From NCBI GenBank assembly GCA_028023455.1, contig JAQFVV010006476.1:831081-895080 (forward strand): 64,000 nucleotides of DNA, read 5' to 3'. Each line of letters starts with the position of its first letter. The first letter of the stretch is position 1. The notes below the pieces were generated by a model. That model saw only the letters and a list, made by a program, of their open reading frames with translations, did not search any database and had not been told where the DNA came from. Source of the DNA: Epiperipatus broadwayi (Eukaryota; Onychophora; Udeonychophora; Euonychophora; Peripatidae). Positions 1 to 11,420 of the stretch are shown here, piece by piece. The position numbers and the translations under genes were made by a program.

Positions 1-1431
1 ACCACTGCTGAGTTGCTAACTTTGTTGCACTTCTTAGTAGAATATCTGCTATCTTTTTATTGATCTCTGTTAAGTTTGATCATCACCAAAATCTAACAAT
101 ATTTTAAAATCATCAGAAAGTTCTAATTTAAGTTTACTAGAATGATTTTGAAAGTTAGGAATATCAATTGCTAATACCGTCTTTTTAAAGCGTTTTTGAT
201 AATTTGGTTTTGCTTTAACATTTATATATCTCACAAATCAAAGATTATTACCTGTGTTTCCTATATTAAAAAATCTTGAAATGCAAATTTTCTATTAATC
301 AAAATGTAATTCAATTCCGCTATACTGACATTTGGATGCTTTCCATGTTCATTTTCATTTGGTATTTTTATCAAAGAAAGAATTCAATATATGTTGTGAA
401 TTTCTCAAGTCGTGTTTTTTATCATTTCTGTCATCATAGCATTTTTTATTTTTCAATCGTTTTTGAATTCTAATAATAAAGTCTATCTTGACAATTTTAA
501 AATGCTGTTTGAATTATTCAAATGCGTCTTGTACATCTACACGGTATATATAAAAATTTTCTACTGTCACAGTGACAACTTATTTGTACAGAAACCTAAA
601 TTATCTACATTTGGTATCTTTCATTAAGTTGAATTACTAATCTTCCACCAATCATCACAATTACTCTTTATTTATAATGAATATCATTCAGTTTCATTTT
701 CAATATTTGTTCCTTTGTAATAACAGTCTTTTTTTTTTTTCAATTAATAGCAAACTTCTTTATGTTCTGTACGACTTGAATTAAATAATAACATTCTTAT
801 AACAGACTGCTTTGTAAGGTTACACAAGCATATTTAGAAGTTAAAGTATATTTTTTACAAATATTTATATAACTAAGCGAAAAAGACATCTAAAAATCAT
901 ACTTATAAAAATCCAAGTCGAAGAGCTGTCACAAAAATATAATGAACTGCAAACTAAAAGTGAAAGTATTTGTAGCGTTGAATGACATTTTGTCAAAAAT
1001 GGATGTATTAAGAATAATATTGGGCGTATTGATTGAGTTCTACAATTAAAAAGTTTTGTTTATTAATTTTTTTGTGATGATGGACTTATAGGGCTATATA
1101 AGATAACCCATATATATATATGCTTCTATTTGTCCGTGTTTTATTTTTAAATTTTCAATAGTAACTACAGCAAAAGCTAATAACTTCTACTGTTATTACT
1201 ATTATTTTATATATATAAATGACATCTTGGTTTTATAAGATTAAGTATACATCACGTTTTTATATTTAAACTCAAGGAAATGTAATTTTTTTTATAGGAT
1301 TCCTTATTTTTTAATCTGAAATATACAACTTCCTTTTTTAAAAGAGATAACTACAAATATTTAAAGCTAAATTTAATTTTAATGCTTTTTTTAAAAAAAA
1401 AAAAGTTCTACATATATAAAAATTATTATTA
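1..1431. other. AT-rich intergenic DNA, nothing recognised
   Basis: Very AT-rich DNA with short T and A runs. The small open frames here have no recognisable motif and are dominated by Phe, Ile, Tyr and Asn, as expected from composition alone. It lies upstream of the only gene found. Confidence 0.5.
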
Positions 1432-1441
1432 TTATTTTCAA

Positions 1442-1532
1442 GTGTCATAGCATCGGCCGGGAAGTGAACCCACTAACCCGGGACAACTGCTTGCTAAGGC
1501 GGTTGTGTTGACCTCTCGAGCACCAACGCTTG
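1442..1532 (-). repeat. tRNA-derived SINE (family S1), copy 1
   Basis: On the minus strand the block reads like a tRNA: an A-box-like GCTCGAGAGG, then a B-box region GGTTCACTTCCC, and it ends with the family's terminal GATGCTATGACAC followed by an A/T-rich tail. The same ~90-base unit is at 13925-14022, 45591-45686 and 46985-47061. This copy has an extra short duplication of the 'gggtt' segment before the B box. It is a Pol III-type retroposon rather than a tRNA gene, because the anticodon arm is not regular and a tail follows. Confidence 0.65.
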
Positions 1533-2020
1533 GCAAAAAAAAAAAAATTGTATTAAAGGCTCACGTAAAATGACATTGTTATGATTTTACTCCATTTTAA
1601 GAAAAATTAGTTATCTTGAATAAATCAAATGATTTAATACAAGTCACAATAAAACCAGCACTATAAATGCAGATAAATGTACTCATTAACGTTTTTAAGA
1701 CGCTAGCGTATCTAGATCGCGAATTAGGACATGAAAGTAATAGTGCATTTTTTATTTACATAAATCATCATCAAAACTCTTCTGGCCATCGTGAGATCAT
1801 GAAAACCATTTGAAAATGTTTTTGTGACTAAACGCTTCACTTCTGCATACAGTTTAAGTTATTTTAAACGTTTGGTAGCAGTCTTGACCAATTTAAAACA
1901 AATTTTAATATTAGCACATTGTTACATCATAGGTTAAAGCATAAAACAGACTTATATTTTATGTGATCAAGATACTCCAATATCTTAAAATATTCATAGT
2001 AAATAGTTAAAATATGATAA

Positions 2021-3440
2021 CACATATGTGTGAGAAAAATGTAATTCAAAATAAATACGCATAAAGAAAAGTTTATTTTAATACTTTAACAACATAGTAT
2101 GCTAAGCATGCTTTCAACTACATGGTAGTCATTTTCATAGTGATAGTTGTCCAAGAAGCTTGTGAGTTTTATAAAAGAAAAAACAAGAGTGGGGATTGCA
2201 TAAAATTTGAATAGGATATGAATAAGTTAATTTAAACGAACCACTTTTTTGATAGGGGGAGGGGATGCAGGATTGTTTTTTATTGATTGTGTGTATATTT
2301 TCAGCAATATGTCAGGCTTCTTTACTTTACATATAGATCATTTCTTTTAGAGAAGACAATGCTGGCAGTTATAGGTTGAAAGCTGTAGCCATGTCTAGAC
2401 TCATATTCAAAGAAATGGATTTGACCTTGATATTAGTCTTAGTTCAGTTGTATTGGTAACTGTGATTGATACATGATTCCTCATAATAAACTGCATGGCA
2501 GTTTATGTTTTGCACATAACTTTGTACAACTTGGGAATTCTGCTCTGGGGACAGCTTGTCTTTTGAATTGTTAATAAGGTGATTCTGGCCAGAAGGGGTG
2601 CAAAGACCAATTCTAAATGTTTGCAAATTTTGTTTATATAATGGGTAGCCCCAGATATGTATAGAAGTGGTATCCAAGGTTTTTCATTATCTTAAATAGA
2701 TCTGTCCATAATTTTAGCATAAAATCATTTAACAATTTGAATGATAACAGAATCTTTGTGTCCAATGTTAAGTAAATCATTGATATATTTTTCAATATTA
2801 ATTTTTTAATTGGAATCAAATTTGCAAAGATTACAGTTTCTGTATGAAAATGCTTTGATGATAGTAAATTTATGAGCTTTAGATGCTAATGATTGAGGGT
2901 GTATGACACCTTGCACTTGAATGAGTTTGACTAACATTTTATAATTTGATCACATTCACCCTTTATATAGATCTAAAATTTTTACCCTTTTTAGATTGTC
3001 TTCATTTTGTATTGTCCAATTTAATGAAGACATATATATCACATCCTGTTGCATTTTCTTGATTTGCACCTCTCAATGTATCACATGTATAACAGAGATG
3101 GGATTTGATTTGAGTACTTAGGTATAAACTCTTCAAATTTATTTAATATGATACTCAATGTTATTCGCTCATAAGAAAATCCAGAGGCCCTCATTTTTCC
3201 ATTTTATAATATGGCAATAATATCTTCATATATCAAATTCAGGAATTTGTTAATAAATTCAATTTTTGAATGTTGGCTTTAACTAGAGCATCTTTAATTA
3301 TTTGGATAAATAGTTTCTGTGGAATTGTATAGCTCTGTTATATACAGTGATGCAAGATGATCTTGTTTACAAAGTTTTATGTTTTTGATTTTGTTAACGC
3401 ATTCATGAAAATATTGTTATCTAATAGTGCATATGTATAA
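2021..3440 (-). mobile_element. Penelope-like element, decayed copy (left half of inverted pair)
   Basis: Read on the minus strand this matches, through most of its length, the copy at 3420-4625. The 3' part encodes a GIY-YIG-like segment around 2460-2530 (Asn-Cys-His-Ala-Val-Tyr-Tyr-Glu-Glu-Ser-Cys). The RT part is broken by stops, and the region matching the catalytic YIDD of the other copy is deleted here. Penelope-like elements encode a reverse transcriptase and a GIY-YIG endonuclease and are often found in inverted arrangement. The ends of this copy are approximate. Confidence 0.65.
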
Positions 3441-4625
3441 AATGGAAGAGAGATCGCCTATAGGCCTTCCTATGAATGGCATAATATGGAATATTATGTT
3501 AAATAAATTTGAAGAGGTTGTACATAAGTAAATCCCAGCCCTGTTATACGTATGATATATTGATGATGTTCTGATTTGTGCCCCAGGCACAAATCAAGGA
3601 AATACAATAGAATTTGATACATACATCTTCATTAAAATGGACAATACAGAATGAAGCCTATCTAAAGATTTTAGATCTCTATATTCAGCATGAATGTACT
3701 CAAATCATAAAAAATTAGTTAAACTTACTCTAAGTGCCAGGTGTCATATGCCGTCAGTCATTAGCACCCAATGCTCATAAATTTTCTGGCCTCAAGGCAT
3801 TCTTATACAGAAACTGTAATTTTTACAAAGTTGAATCCTATCAAAAAACTAATATCAAAACATATATCAATTATTTATGTAACATTGGATACAAAGATTC
3901 AGCTCATTCAAATTGTTAAGAGATTTTACTCTAAAATTAGGAACAGACTTATTCAAACTAATAAAAAATTTTAAATATCACTTCCATAACTGGAGCTATC
4001 TACTGTATAAACAAAATTTGCACTGAAACATGCATAACTGGCCTTGCACCTCTCCTGCTCTGAATCGCTTTATTAACAATTTCAAAGACAAGCAGCACCC
4101 AGAGCAGAATTTCAAACATGTATATAAAGTTACATGCAACATCATAAACTGCCATGCAGTTTATTATGGGGAATCATGTACCAATCAGTCTAAGGGAATT
4201 GCACAGCATAGATACCAATACAATCAACCTAAGACTAATATTGAAGTCAATTCCATTTTCCTCAAAGCTGATTCTAGATGTGGCCACAACTTCAAACCTC
4301 CATCTATCAGCATTGTCTACTCCAAAAGAAATGATGCTAAATGTAAAGTAAAGAAGCCTGGCATATTGGCACCAATATGGATACAATCACCAAAAAACAA
4401 CCCTGTATCCCCCTACCAAAAATAGCTCATTAAATTAACTTATTCACATCCTATTCAAATGTTATGCAAATCCCCACTCTTGTTTTGTCTTTTATAAAAG
4501 TCATAAGCTCCTTGTACAGCTATTGTTATGAATATGACTATCAGGTAGTCGAAAGCAGTATTAAAATAATCTTTTCTTTATATACATTTACTATGTATTT
4601 ATTTTGAATTACATATGTGTTGATT
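3420..4625 (+). mobile_element. Penelope-like element, decayed copy (right half of inverted pair)
   Basis: An RT core is visible: a Pro-Ile-Gly-Leu-Pro-Met motif near 3455, an Asn-Lys-Phe-Glu-Glu stretch, then Tyr-Ile-Asp-Asp-Val-Leu-Ile at 3556-3576, the RT catalytic motif. Several stops interrupt the frame. The 131-codon open frame at 4030-4425 covers the C-terminal end: Cys-x4-Cys-His-Ala-Val-Tyr-Tyr-Gly-Glu-Ser and then Gln-His-Arg-Tyr, which fits the GIY-YIG endonuclease of Penelope-like elements. The outer 200 bases (about 4395-4625) are the inverted match of 2021-2260. The element is not functional. Clade assignment needs a profile search. Confidence 0.7.
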
Positions 4626-4801
4626 TAGAATTGGCATTTTTTTTTACTCATATACACTTTATATATCAAATAGACTTTAAGAAAGCAAATATTCTCCAGC
4701 CAAGTATTTTTACATGAAAGTGATTAATATTATTTCCCAATATTATTGCCACATTCTATTTGATTTTAAGGGCTTGCCAAATTATAATGAAAATTGTGGC
4801 A

Positions 4802-5206
4802 CCTGCTCCAATGTGCCATTATTTTTGACCAGAAAGTACACTCAGTGAATCAAAAGCTATTGGAGCTAATTCACTCTCTCAAAACCAGAGATACCAAACT
4901 AGCCCCACACCTGGGCAATCCTCCAACTCCCATCATCTCAGCCTCTTGTCATAGGACTCAACCATTTAAATGTTTGTGACCCATGCGATGCTTGCTCAAT
5001 GAAGACATGCATCTCAGACTGGCCTGGACCACACACCCTTGCCCCCTTTCCACTTCCCATTCCCTTTTCACATGTATCCTTCCCCTCTTACCATGTTGCT
5101 GCTGAAATTTCAATTTGCCATATAATCACTCCCTTGTAAATGTTTTTCAAACTGTATTTGTATCTGTTTTTTTTTTTTATGAATAAACTTTCATCACTGA
5201 GAAAAA
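4802..5206 (+). mobile_element. Polyadenylated retrocopy with 12-bp target duplication
   Basis: About 405 bases of distinctly higher GC are bounded by the direct repeat AAAATTGTGGCA (4790-4801 and 5207-5218). The right end has AATAAA at about 5183, 13 bases before GA plus a run of A, so the source was a cleaved and polyadenylated transcript copied back by LINE-type machinery. An open frame covers the 5' part (to 4979: Phe-Asp-Gln-Lys, Leu-Leu-Glu-Leu-Ile-His-Ser) and then stops, followed by a C/T-rich 3'-UTR-like stretch. The parent gene was not recognised; it could equally be a 5'-truncated LINE 3' end. Confidence 0.7.
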
Positions 5207-5219
5207 AAAATTGTGGCAA

Positions 5220-7135
5220 CCTGTTTGAAATTTTAATCATCTCATTCCCTAGAAATTTCTTGATGATTATTTTCATTGTTTAATCATTTTCTGCTATGAA
5301 TATGAGTCCATACGTTGTTCTCAAAAGTGCTAAGCTTGTTTCAAAATGCATTTATAAGCTTTTCTTACAATAGTGCCCAAGCGGTTGAAAGTTGAATTTG
5401 CACAGTTCTTTGGAGAACTTAAAGGATATTCTTTTTTCTTTATGACTGTTTTTATTCATCCAGCTTTATATATTTTTTCTGGAGTACTCTATCCAATTTG
5501 ACAATTTTAGACAACACTTGGCATAGGTCTAGTTTAATACAAAATAATTCTTTACGTAAAAGTTCTTTGAATTTCACAGTTAAATTTCTTTTGTTTTTTT
5601 TTCACATATTTTTGATCTTGATAACATTGATTTACTTACTTTTATAAAACTTATTTTTATATTTCGTTTATATTATGTACAAAACTTAAACTTTAATTTA
5701 CTTTTATCTGTTTATAATGATATGAAACTTACTTATAACCTTTCTTTTAACTACACGTAGTTATACGCTGCTTATTTTTAATTAGCTTTTTAATAATCTA
5801 TTTATTAATTCAAATAAATTAAGTCTATTTCCTTGCTTCAATAAGCTTCTTTACTTATTATCTTTCGTTTTGTTTTGACAATTTGTGTCCTTACAATTGT
5901 TTTATTTTTGTCTGTTTTATGTATTCTGTTTTCTATTGGATTTCTATTTCATCCGTTTTTATTTGTTGTTTTATTTTCTAGAACAAATTTCCTTATTAAT
6001 AATAATTCGGGTTCTTCCCAATTTTTGTGTGTTTATTTTGTCTTCAGTGGTTATTTGCATGTAAGTATATGGTATTTTTTGTTTATTGCCAGTCAGTGAA
6101 TTTGCAGCTGTCTTTGGTATTCAGTGCAATTGTGTCTATGCCTATTTGCTTAAGTAATTGTTTTGTGATTATCCTCCTTAATCATTTTTTGTATTTAATA
6201 AATCTTACATTCAAATTTTTATCTCTTTTATATAATTATATTTTAACCATCATTTACATATTATTCTTTTTCTTCTTTGGGTGTTATCATTGATAATTTA
6301 ATTCTTAATATTCTGCCTATCAACAGTTCCATTGGAAATTTACCTGTAGCTGTTGTTGCTAGTGTTTAATAATGTAACAATGTAACATATATGGCATTTT
6401 GCATTTTAGCGCCAACGGCTTTTTTAGATGCCTTTTATTTTTTGAAAAGCATTTTTTGTCAACTTACCCAATTCCAGATAGTACAGACATATATAGATTT
6501 GCTTAATTTTTAGCTCTCTGAATTGTTTTTGTGTGTCATAAGTCCTATATCTTTGGTATATATAATCACTCCTGGCAAACTATGACGTGAAAAAAATCAT
6601 TTAAATTCCCTATCATTTTTTTAACATTCTTGTTCTCTACAGTGCTATAATCTGCCTATCTAGGGTACATATCTATTAATATTTAAAAACTGCACTAATA
6701 AGATCTGAATGGCATATGTGAATTCTTTGTCATGGTCTGATTGTTTTGGTTGGGCTATATACTTTTACATTAATATATTTCTTATGGATTGATAGGCTAT
6801 ATATTTTTACATCCATTTTTTAAATATTTGCATGATCACTAGATGTATCATATGGACAATAGCTGGATATTCTTTGTAAAACAAAAGACTTTCTATCATT
6901 TTTGATTGCATGACTTCTTTATTTCTCATTAACTCAAGTATTTACTGACTGATAAATTCTCTTCATTCAAAAAGTCGGAGACAAGACATTGTGGTTTACT
7001 AGTTATCCATTCTTTTCTGATTCAACCTATAATTACCTGATATCTCTTGACCCCCTTGGTCAATTTTGCAACTTTATATAAATAATTTCTAATTTATTAT
7101 TATAAGATTTGTCTTTATTTAGATTTCTAAAAAAA
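5220..7135. other. AT-rich DNA, nothing recognised
   Basis: T-rich sequence. The two overlapping hydrophobic frames at 5875-6293 are Phe/Leu/Ile-rich translations of T-rich DNA, without signal, conserved residues or plausible splice context. No repeat of the window was recognised here. Confidence 0.4.
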
Positions 7136-7149
7136 GCTTCCATGTTCAG

Positions 7150-7880
7150 TATCTCTCCTTCTGTATATAAGTGGGCAAAATTCTTTATACGTATTGCCAC
7201 CCTGTGCCAACCAGAGTAATAAATGGATGCCAGAAGGCTTGTGTTTAAAATCCCCATCTAGTGCCTACTCATCCAATATCCCCAGACTAGTTTCTGGCTG
7301 GTGGCCTTCGTCAGTAAAGAGCCTTGGATCTGAGAGCATTGCAGCTAGATCTTAGGATCTAATGCAACCTCCAGCCACCCACCTTTTATCTCTACCTAAC
7401 TACAAAACTATGAAACTTAAATTGAAAATACTGTAATACTTTCAATCCAAGCTCATTGGCTTATATAGTCATATATGTCTGAACTGAGTTTAATACCCAT
7501 ACATTTTGGTGTCTTTGATTCTTTAATAACCATAGCCACCACTATTTTATTAGGCAGGATTGGTTTTAAGTCAATAGGATAGTGGTGGCTATGGTTATTA
7601 AAGAACCAAAGACACCAAAATGTATGAGTACTGAACTGAGTTCAGACCCATATGACTATATAAGCTAATGAGCTTGGATTGAAAATATTAGTGTTTTTAA
7701 TTTAAGTTTCATAGTTTTGTAGTTAAGTAGAGATAAATGGCAGCTGCTGGAGGGTTGCATTAGATCCTAAGATCTAGCTGCAATACTCTCAGATCCAAGG
7801 CTCCTCACTGACGAAGGCCAGTCTGGGGATATTGGATGAGTAGACACTAGCTTGCACTGAGTTTTGCCTGCTTTATTAAA
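7150..7880. mobile_element. Family F foldback repeat, copy 1
   Basis: The left arm (about 7150-7560) and right arm (about 7575-7880) are inverted copies of the same unit, joined near 7560-7580. The unit carries the marker segments 'ccagaaggcttgtg', 'gatctaatgcaac', 'tatagtcatat' and 'cattttggtgtctttg', shared with the copies at 25.8, 37.2-38.6, 44.5-45.2, 45.7 and 60.0 kb. The left arm keeps a hammerhead motif on the minus strand (7280-7318); the right arm has lost its core. No open frame lies between the arms, so it is non-autonomous. Confidence 0.75.
7280..7318 (-). ncRNA. Hammerhead ribozyme motif, family F
   Basis: On the minus strand: CTGACGA (position 7 may be any base), a GGC/GCC stem II closed by an A-A mismatch, GAAA, then ACTAGT as a self-complementary stem III and C17. 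Stem I is weak here (CTTTA opposite TGGGG), so this copy is probably poorly active or inactive. Confidence 0.55.
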
Positions 7881-7889
7881 AAACTTTAA

Positions 7890-8540
7890 TGTTAATATAT
7901 ATATATATATTGAAACAGATATGCTGTTCCTCATATAAATATTCAATAAACCTCCCCCCCCATTTAAAAATGTCTAGCATGATTCAGTCTAATTGGGAAT
8001 GAAATAAAAGCTGTGATTTGTTTAAAAAAAAAATTATATTTTTAATTTCGTGATTGATGGAATTGAATAAAATGTTAAGTCATCTTATTTTTTTTTATCT
8101 GTCTCAATAAAAAGAAAAGAAATTAATTATCCAATCATTAAAAAGAAAGAAAAAAGATACTTGAGTTAAAATGAGGCAGTATTCAAATCAGGCACGTCGT
8201 CGGAAGAAAAGAACTTTTTTTCTTTCTCTCGTCTTACACAGAGAAGCAGAACATATTAAATTTTTTTTTTAAAAAAAAGTGTATTACTTAATTCTTTTGA
8301 TACATTAAAATAAAGCTTTAACAAAACGTGAAAATGGAAAAAGAAAGCTTTACTAGAGGAATTATAATAACAATGGGGTAATTTAGTGGCTTCATTCTCT
8401 CCACGCTATGCCATGACTTTCCATAGATGAAATAACCTGCCTTCTTTAGAGTAAACTAGACTGCAAAACTGGAAGGTAATTACGTTACAGGAATGTTTAG
8501 ACATTTTTTACCATAAATTATAAATTGACATCATGAATTA
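7890..8540. other. AT-rich spacer, nothing recognised
   Basis: Low-complexity DNA with a short TA run and A/T runs between the foldback repeat and the first minisatellite. No coding or repeat similarity was noticed. Confidence 0.4.
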
Positions 8541-8559
8541 TCTACATAAAAATTATTTT

Positions 8560-8875
8560 TATAAAATATTAAAACATATTTATCATATGTTATGAAGTGA
8601 ATTTATGAAACGGTTGCATACGTTTTGTTTAATAAAATATTAAGACATCTTTATCATACGTTATAAAATGAAGTTATGAAATAATTACCTAGAATTTGTT
8701 TTATAAAATATTAAAACATCTTTATCATATGTTATAAAGTGAAGTTATGAAATAATTACGTAAAAATTTATTTTGTAAAATATTAGAACATGTTTATCAT
8801 ACGTTATAAAATGAAATTATGAAATAGTTATACGCAAATTTATTTATAAAAATATTTGAATGTATTTACTATATG
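8560..8875. repeat. Minisatellite 1, about 72-bp period, 4 units
   Basis: The segment AAAATATTAAAACAT recurs, with changes, at about 8562, 8634, 8705, 8777 and 8849, giving a period of 71-72. Each unit also has TTATCATA(T/C)GTTAT and GAA(G/A)TTATGAAAT. Units differ at several positions, so the array is not recent. Confidence 0.8.
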
Positions 8876-8879
8876 GATT

Positions 8880-9480
8880 AGAAATGCTCCACAAGCCAAA
8901 CAGAATTCATGTGTATGAATATACCCTTATATTTGACTAAATTAGAAATTCTTTAATTACTAAATTATAAATGCTCTACAAGCCAAATAGAGTTTATGTG
9001 TATAAATATACTCTTATATTTGACTAAATTAGAAATGCTTTAATTACTAAATGATAAATGCTCCATAAGCCAAACAGAGTTTATGTATATGAATATAATT
9101 TTATATTTGACTAAATTATAAATGCTCCACAAGCCAAACAGAGTTTATGTGTATGAAGATACTTTTATATTTGACTAGATTAGAAGTGCTTCAATTACTA
9201 AATGATAAATGCTCCACAAGCCAAACAGAGTTTATGTGTATGAATATACCTCTATATTTGACTAAATTAGAAATGCTTTAATTACTAAATGATAAATGCT
9301 CCACAAGCCAAACAGAATTTATGTATATGAATATACTTTTATATTTGACTAAATTATAAATGCTGCAATTACTAAATGATAAATGCTCCACAAGCCAAAC
9401 AGAGTTTATGTGTATGAATATACTCTTATATTTGACCAAATTATAAATGCTGCAATTACTAAATGATAAATGCTCCACAA
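8880..9480. repeat. Minisatellite 2, 87-bp period, about 7 units
   Basis: ATGCTCCACAAGCCAAACAG recurs at about 8884, 8971, 9058, 9122, 9209, 9296, 9383 and 9470: a period of 87, with one 64-base short unit. The minus-strand open frame over the end of this array is only a translation of the repeat. Confidence 0.9.
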
Positions 9481-9544
9481 ATCAAGAATTGCTAAGTTTA
9501 AATGTTTACCAATCAATAATGATTCATAAAATAATGAAATGCTG

Positions 9545-10000
9545 TATAAACCATAAATGCTTGACTGTTTCCAAGCTTCTTCTCATAAATGAATTCAAAA
9601 TGAACTATTGTTAAATTAGAATGTTTCCAAGCTTCTTCTCATAAATGAATTCAAAATGAACTATTGTTAAATTAGAATGTTTCCAAGCTCCTTCTCATAA
9701 ATGAATCCAAATGAACTATTGTTAAATTAGAATGTTTCCAAGCTTCTTCTCATAAATGAATCCAAATGAACTATTGTTAAATTAGAATGTTTCCAAGCTT
9801 CTTCTCATAAATGAATCCAAATGAATTATTGTTGAATTAGAATATTTCCAAGCTTCTTCTCATAAATGAATTCAAAATGAACTATTTTTGAATTAGAATA
9901 TTTCCAAGCTTCTTCTCATAAAGGAATTCAAAAATGAACTATTGTTGAATTAGACTGTTTCCAAACGTCCTCTCATAAATGAACTTATAAATGAACTATT
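9545..10000. repeat. Minisatellite 3, 55-56-bp period, about 8 units
   Basis: TGTTTCCAAGCTTCTTCTCA recurs at about 9566, 9622, 9678, 9733, 9788, 9843, 9898 and 9954. Period 56 in the first units and 55 later reflects loss of one A (TTCAAAATG against TCCAAATG). The last units drift. Confidence 0.9.
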
Positions 10001-10139
10001 GATAAAAAAAGAACTACTTCTAACTCTTTCATAAGTAAAAATGAAGATGAGTTATCATGTGGATAGAAATGAACTTCGTTAGAAATTGTAAATTAATTGT
10101 TATTTAATAAATTTTTCTTTTTGTTACTAAAAATTAAAT

Positions 10140-10495
10140 TGGTTATCCAGTTGTCCAATTCTGTTTTGTTCTATTGCATCACTCATCAGTTATAGCACTT
10201 GTTCATGAGAATCTCATGCCTTCTGAGCTACGTCTGACATAACTAGACCAAGGCAAGTCAGGTTGTAGTGAGACGGAAATCTAATGGCGCTTTTTGGGAA
10301 ACCAAACATAGAAATATTTAGATGTTTTCAGTCTCTATAGTACTACATCCTCTGATGAGCAGGAAATATTGTTGTAGGAGGCATTAACATCTGCATTAGG
10401 AATGTCAATTGATAGCTCCTTCCTACAACATGCTCATCAGAAAATTGTTACAGCTGACGTAATAAAACGGTTGTATGCAGGTCCGGTTACAATAT
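10140..10495. repeat. Unclassified higher-complexity segment with a short inverted repeat
   Basis: This block is richer in GC than its flanks. It holds an inverted pair GATGAGCA/TGCTCATC (about 10354 and 10430) together with GTTGTAGGAGG/CTTCCTACAAC, which can fold into a hairpin. It ends GGTCCGGTTACA, the same terminal bases as the 5' LTR at 47222-49267, so it may be an old LTR end. No other copy was recognised in the window. Confidence 0.3.
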
Positions 10496-10903
10496 ATATA
10501 TAATTTTTATCAATAATCCTTATCTATTTTTTTCTCACTGACTGCATTGTATTGAATTGCTTCTATTTGAATCCTATTTTTAACATAGCATTATTATTTT
10601 TGTATTTATGTTTTGGTCTTTGTTATTAAATACACTAAAATGTTTATGTTTTGTACAGTTTATATTTCTTACATAACTGAAACACAGGCTTAATATATAC
10701 CATGTGTCTATATATGTAATATAGGGTCAACATGGGTGTGACAAGAATCTCGGCCTCAGGGTGGCCTTCGAGCATTCCATCATCAGATTTTCAATTGGAT
10801 GGACGGTAGTAGGTTGGAGCTAGTCCATTAAAGTATGAAGATTGTCTATCTTAATATATATCTGAGCACTTATAGTATATATGTGTGGGAGATGATAATC
10901 TGG

Positions 10904-10945
10904 ACCAACTGATGATTGCTGCTTTAGCATGAAATACGTATATTG
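10904..10945 (+). ncRNA. Hammerhead ribozyme motif, family A unit 1
   Basis: ACCAA, then CTGATGA (10909-10915), a TGCT/AGCA stem II, GAAA (10931-10934), an ATAC/GTAT stem III without loop, A at the cleavage position, and TTGGT closing stem I. All core bases are as in known hammerheads; the first stem II pair is a T-T mismatch. Confidence 0.75.
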
Positions 10946-11376
10946 GTGATTATTTATCTTTTCAGCATATATGTGCTTGAGTGTATCAGTGTTATTAGAT
11001 AGTGTGGAGAATGGTGGGTCATGTGAAAGTCTGTGCTCATATACCCTATATTACATATATAGACACATGGTATATATTAAGCCTGTGTTTCAGTTATTAC
11101 ATTGTAGAGATGTCTGCCCATCCTTGCATATGTATTTAATGGATTATGTCCTGTACATGTGGGGTTCAGATTGACCTTGGGTCAACATGGGTGTGACCAG
11201 AATCTCGGCCTCAGGGTGGCCTTCGAGCATTCCATCATCAGATTTTCAATTGGATGGACGGTTGAAGAGTTGGAGTGTGTAGTAGGTTGGAGCTAGTCCA
11301 TTAAAGTATGAAGATTGTCTATCTTAATATATATCTGAGCATTTATAGTATATATGTGTGGGAGATGATAATCTGG

Positions 11377-11420
11377 ACCAACTGATGATTGCTGGTTTAG
11401 CATGAAATACGTATATTGGT
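11377..11420 (+). ncRNA. Hammerhead ribozyme motif, family A unit 2
   Basis: Same layout as unit 1: ACCAA (11377-11381), CTGATGA (11382-11388), TGCT/AGCA stem II, GAAA (11404-11407), ATAC/GTAT stem III, A17 at 11415, then TTGGT (11416-11420) pairing with ACCAA. Predicted cleavage lies after 11415. Confidence 0.77.

Noticed and set aside
5875-6293. Hydrophobic frames resembling a membrane protein
   Set aside because: T-rich DNA always reads as Phe/Leu/Ile; there are no conserved residues and two overlapping frames look equally good.
8560-10000. CRISPR-like spaced repeats
   Set aside because: Units are contiguous minisatellites without unique spacers, in a eukaryotic genome.
10345-10440. CTGATGAGCAGGAAA, hammerhead-like
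   Set aside because: There is no room for a stem II, and no stem III or cleavage site fits; it is better explained as part of an inverted repeat.
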